From: Scatomorpha merdigallinarum | GTDB taxonomy: Bacteria > Bacillota > Clostridia > Oscillospirales > Oscillospiraceae | Length of the DNA stretch: 22,876 bases | Reading direction: 5' to 3' | Assembly: GCA_018710885.1 (NCBI GenBank) | Contig: DVJA01000042.1 | Coordinates: 1-22,876, forward strand | Shown: positions 20,863 through 22,876 of the stretch, piece by piece | Numbering within the stretch: position 1 is the stretch's first letter | Layout: every line of letters starts with the position of its first letter | Position numbers and translations under genes: made by a program | The notes under the pieces: model-generated | Databases searched by the model: none | Told to the model about the DNA's origin: nothing | What the model saw: only the letters and a program-made list of their open reading frames with translations

Positions 20863-21539
20863 GGCTGGGCCTCCATTCTGTAACCCACTCCGCGCACTGT
20901 GCCTATCATTGAGCCGGCCTCGCCCAGCTTCTGACGCAGCGTGCGGATGTGCACGTCTACCGTGCGCGTTTCACCGTCATAGTCCGTACCCCAGACCTCG
21001 CTCAAGAGGCGGTCGCGCGTAAACACGACGCCGGGCTTGGCCATCATGGTGCGGAGCAGCTCGAACTCCTTGAGCGTGAGGGCCACGCTCTCGCCGTTCA
21101 CGCTTACCGTGTGGCTGGAGGGGTCCAGCGTGAGGCTGCCGAGCACCAGCTGGCGCTCCCGCTCGCTCTCGCCGCCGCCTGCGCGGCGCAGCACGGCCCG
21201 CACGCGTGAGACCATCTCCATCATGCCGAAGGGCTTCACGAGGTAGTCATCCGCGCCGGAGTCCAGGCCGGTTATTTTGTCGTACTCCTCGCCGCGGGCC
21301 GTGGCCATGATGACAGGCACGGAGCGGGTAAGGGCGTTGAACCGGATACGTTTGAGAATCTCAAGCCCGTCTTCGCCGGGCAGCATGACGTCGAGGATGA
21401 TGAGCTCCGGCACGCGCTTTTTAATGGCGGCAAAGAGCTCTTCGCCGGATTCGAGTCCCTCGGCCTCAAAACCGGTGGAGCGCAGGGCATAGACCTCGAT
21501 GTCGCGGATGGCCGAATCGTCCTCTACGCAGTAGATCAT
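20859..21539 (-). CDS. phoB: PhoB-like response regulator (OmpR/PhoB family)
   Basis: The 226-aa product is chosen from ATG 21539 (MIYCVEDDSAIRDIEVYALR), with GGGGAG eight bases upstream; the frame is open nine codons further 5'. The receiver domain has the acidic pair D7-D8, phosphoacceptor D50 (LIILDVMLPGEDGLEIL), T80 (PVIMATARGE) and K102 (DYLVKPFG). The winged-helix DNA-binding domain follows a linker: LGSLTLDPSSHTVSVNGE, LTLKEFELLRTMMAKPGV and VDVHIRTLRQKLG with the end VRGVGYRME. It binds Pho boxes in phosphate-regulated promoters in relatives. The gene is translationally coupled to phoR. Confidence 0.94.
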   Translation of the reverse strand: MIYCVEDDSAIRDIEVYALRSTGFEAEGLESGEELFAAIKKRVPELIILDVMLPGEDGLEILKRIRFNALTRSVPVIMATARGEEYDKITGLDSGADDYLVKPFGMMEMVSRVRAVLRRAGGGESERERQLVLGSLTLDPSSHTVSVNGESVALTLKEFELLRTMMAKPGVVFTRDRLLSEVWGTDYDGETRTVDVHIRTLRQKLGEAGSMIGTVRGVGYRMEAQP

Positions 21540-21569
21540 GTTCTTTACTCCCCTTAAAACAAGCAATCA

Positions 21570-21597
21570 GCCGGGCGGGCAGATACACCCGCCCGGC
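21570..21597 (-). terminator. GC-rich hairpin between phoU and phoB
   Basis: GCCGGGCGGG (21570-21579) and CCCGCCCGGC (21588-21597) form a 10-bp stem. On the minus strand it is followed by TGATTGCTTGTTTT, which is moderately T-rich. It may partly end pst-phoU transcription before phoB. The 149-base gap also holds a phoB promoter that I could not place. Confidence 0.55.
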
Positions 21598-21688
21598 GTT
21601 GGATCGTTTAAACAGCGTCCGGCGCCCACTTATTCAGGGGCTGACGCTTGACGGTATGTGAAAACTACGCCCACACAGGCAGCCCGGC

Positions 21689-22342
21689 TCAGATAACTTC
21701 GCCGCCCTTATATTGCCCGGTTTCGGCAAATTCGACCCACTCGGCAATGTTCGTCGCATGGTCGCCGATGCGCTCGAGGTACTTGGCAATCATGAGCAGG
21801 TCGAGCGAGTATTCGCCCTCACCCTTGCTGTTTTCAAGCCGCTCTATGATGCTCTTTTTTATCTTGTCAAAGAGTGCGTCGGCCTCGTCGTCGCGCTTTA
21901 CAACGGCTCGTGCGGCCGCCTGGTCCTGGCGCACGAAGGCGTCAACGCTGTCCGTTACCATGCCTATCACGGTACGGGCAAGATCGCCGAGCGCTCCGGC
22001 GTCCTCGGGGGCGACGGGGCCCATGAATCCCGCGGTGTCGGAGATGTCGAGCGCCTGGTCGCCTATTCGCTCCATGTCGGTTATCATCTTCAGCGCCGCG
22101 CTGATGAGGCGCAGGTCGCTCGCCACAGGCTGCTGCTGGAGCAGGAGCTTGAGGCAGATGGTCTCTATCTCGCGCTCTTTCTGGTCTATTTCGTACTCAA
22201 GGGTACGCACGCGCTCGCTCAGGGCCCGGTCGTTGTCGAGCACGGCGCGGCTCGTGGTGGCTATGGCTTCTTCGCAGAGGGCGCCCATAGCTATAAGTTC
22301 GTGGTTCAAGAGCGCAAGCTGCTCGTCAAATTTTATGCGCAT
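21689..22342 (-). CDS. phoU: Phosphate uptake regulator PhoU
   Basis: The 217-aa cytosolic protein is a pair of similar three-helix bundles. The repeated PhoU metal-cluster motif is seen in ALKMITDMERIGDQALDISD and, in the second half, MIAKYLERIGDHATNIAEWV. It relays the state of the Pst transporter to PhoR and limits phosphate uptake. It starts after the pstB stop, separated by one base, with GGGAGG inside the end of pstB, so the two are coupled. The length is typical. Confidence 0.96.
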   Translation of the reverse strand: MRIKFDEQLALLNHELIAMGALCEEAIATTSRAVLDNDRALSERVRTLEYEIDQKEREIETICLKLLLQQQPVASDLRLISAALKMITDMERIGDQALDISDTAGFMGPVAPEDAGALGDLARTVIGMVTDSVDAFVRQDQAAARAVVKRDDEADALFDKIKKSIIERLENSKGEGEYSLDLLMIAKYLERIGDHATNIAEWVEFAETGQYKGGEVI

Positions 22343-22343
22343 A

Positions 22344-22876
22344 TCAACCGAACCTCCCGGTGATGTAGTCCTCAGTACGCTTCTCCTGCGGGTGAGAGAA
22401 CACCCTCTCGGTGTCGCCGAACTCCACGAGCTCGCCGAGCAGGAAGAATGCAGTCTTGTCGCTTACACGAACGGCCTGCTGCATATTGTGCGTTACCATG
22501 ATAACAGTATAGCGGTTTTTGAGCTCCATGGCAAGGTCTTCTATCTTGCTGGTGGATATCGGGTCGAGGGCGCTGGTGCTCTCGTCCATGAGCAGGATGT
22601 CGGGCTCCACGGCGAGGGCGCGGGCAATGCAGAGTCTCTGCTGCTGGCCGCCGGAGAGGCCGAGCGCGCTCTTGTTAAGGCGATCCTTGACCTCGTCCCA
22701 GATGGCCGCGTCGCGCAGGCTTCTCTCAACTATGTCGTCCAGCCTGGCCTTGCCGCGGATGCCGTGGGTACGCGGGCCGTAAGCTATGTTGTCATAGATG
22801 CTCATGGGGAAGGGGTTGGCCTTCTGGAACACCATGCCTATCTGCTTGCGCAGGCGGGTAACGTCCACGTCCTTGC
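22344..22876 (-). CDS. pstB: Phosphate ABC transporter ATPase PstB, 5' end cut by window edge
   Basis: This is the ATPase of the high-affinity phosphate importer PstSCAB. About 177 of the usual 250 residues are in the window, and the Walker A loop lies outside. Visible are the Q-loop region (IGMVFQKANPFPMSIYDNIA), the ABC signature LSGGQQQRLCIARAL, Walker B ILLMDESTSALDP (DES rather than the more common DEP) and the H-loop MVTHNM. The end HPQEKRTEDYITGRFG is typical of PstB. PhoU follows immediately. Confidence 0.96.
   Translation of the reverse strand, partial: KDVDVTRLRKQIGMVFQKANPFPMSIYDNIAYGPRTHGIRGKARLDDIVERSLRDAAIWDEVKDRLNKSALGLSGGQQQRLCIARALAVEPDILLMDESTSALDPISTSKIEDLAMELKNRYTVIMVTHNMQQAVRVSDKTAFFLLGELVEFGDTERVFSHPQEKRTEDYITGRFG

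Overview
The window looks like a chromosomal segment of a GC-rich, spore-forming member of the Clostridia, most plausibly an Oscillospiraceae-like gut anaerobe. Support: strong AGGAGG-type ribosome sites with frequent GTG and TTG starts, sigma-A style promoters, a CotF-like spore coat pair, DUF896/UPF0291, the ACT + UPF0210 pair, DUF4914, and a pst-phoU-phoB-phoR order typical of Firmicutes. The genus call is inference. Most genes lie on the minus strand. There is no tRNA, rRNA, CRISPR array, insertion sequence or clear prophage.

Left part (1-5700). The 5' two thirds of pnp (polynucleotide phosphorylase) follows rpsO (ribosomal protein S15) on the minus strand. A 391-base spacer between them holds the rpsO terminator, a long imperfect palindrome and a repeat-like element. 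Next are an orphan solute-binding lipoprotein, a 58-aa TTG-start gene, and a divergent Xre-type regulator. The divergent promoter region carries two facing copies of TATACTGGTCAA. A plus-strand pair follows: a lipoprotein of unknown function and an Imm-5-like 'putative immunity protein'.

Middle (5700-15650), all minus strand. A likely operon runs MATE transporter - YfbR-like 5'-nucleotidase - ACT regulator - (hairpin-rich spacer) - UPF0210 - DUF896. Upstream of it lie GNAT acetyltransferase, THEP1-like P-loop NTPase and thiamine pyrophosphokinase. A 541-base stretch with no convincing gene separates these from a 3-methyladenine DNA glycosylase coupled to a 57-aa membrane peptide. Next comes glyoxalase-like - LysE exporter - four tandem paralogous two-helix zinc-ribbon membrane proteins. 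Two small spore-coat type genes close the block.

Right part (15850-22876). On the plus strand are a DUF4914 protein with PEP-carboxykinase-like nucleotide-binding motifs and a membrane-anchored C39-like peptidase with an SH3b-like tail. Each has a recognisable promoter and terminator. A bidirectional terminator then meets the minus-strand phosphate-starvation block: pstB (partial), phoU, phoB-like regulator and phoR-like kinase.

The most interesting items are the four-gene zinc-ribbon array, the PEPCK-like signature in DUF4914 with an adjacent 20-bp operator-like palindrome, the paired operators at the Xre regulator, and the structured spacers around rpsO-pnp, ACT-UPF0210 and 11638-12178. 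I did not find one convincing complete novel system. The closest candidates are the zinc-ribbon array and the Xre/58-aa/lipoprotein locus.
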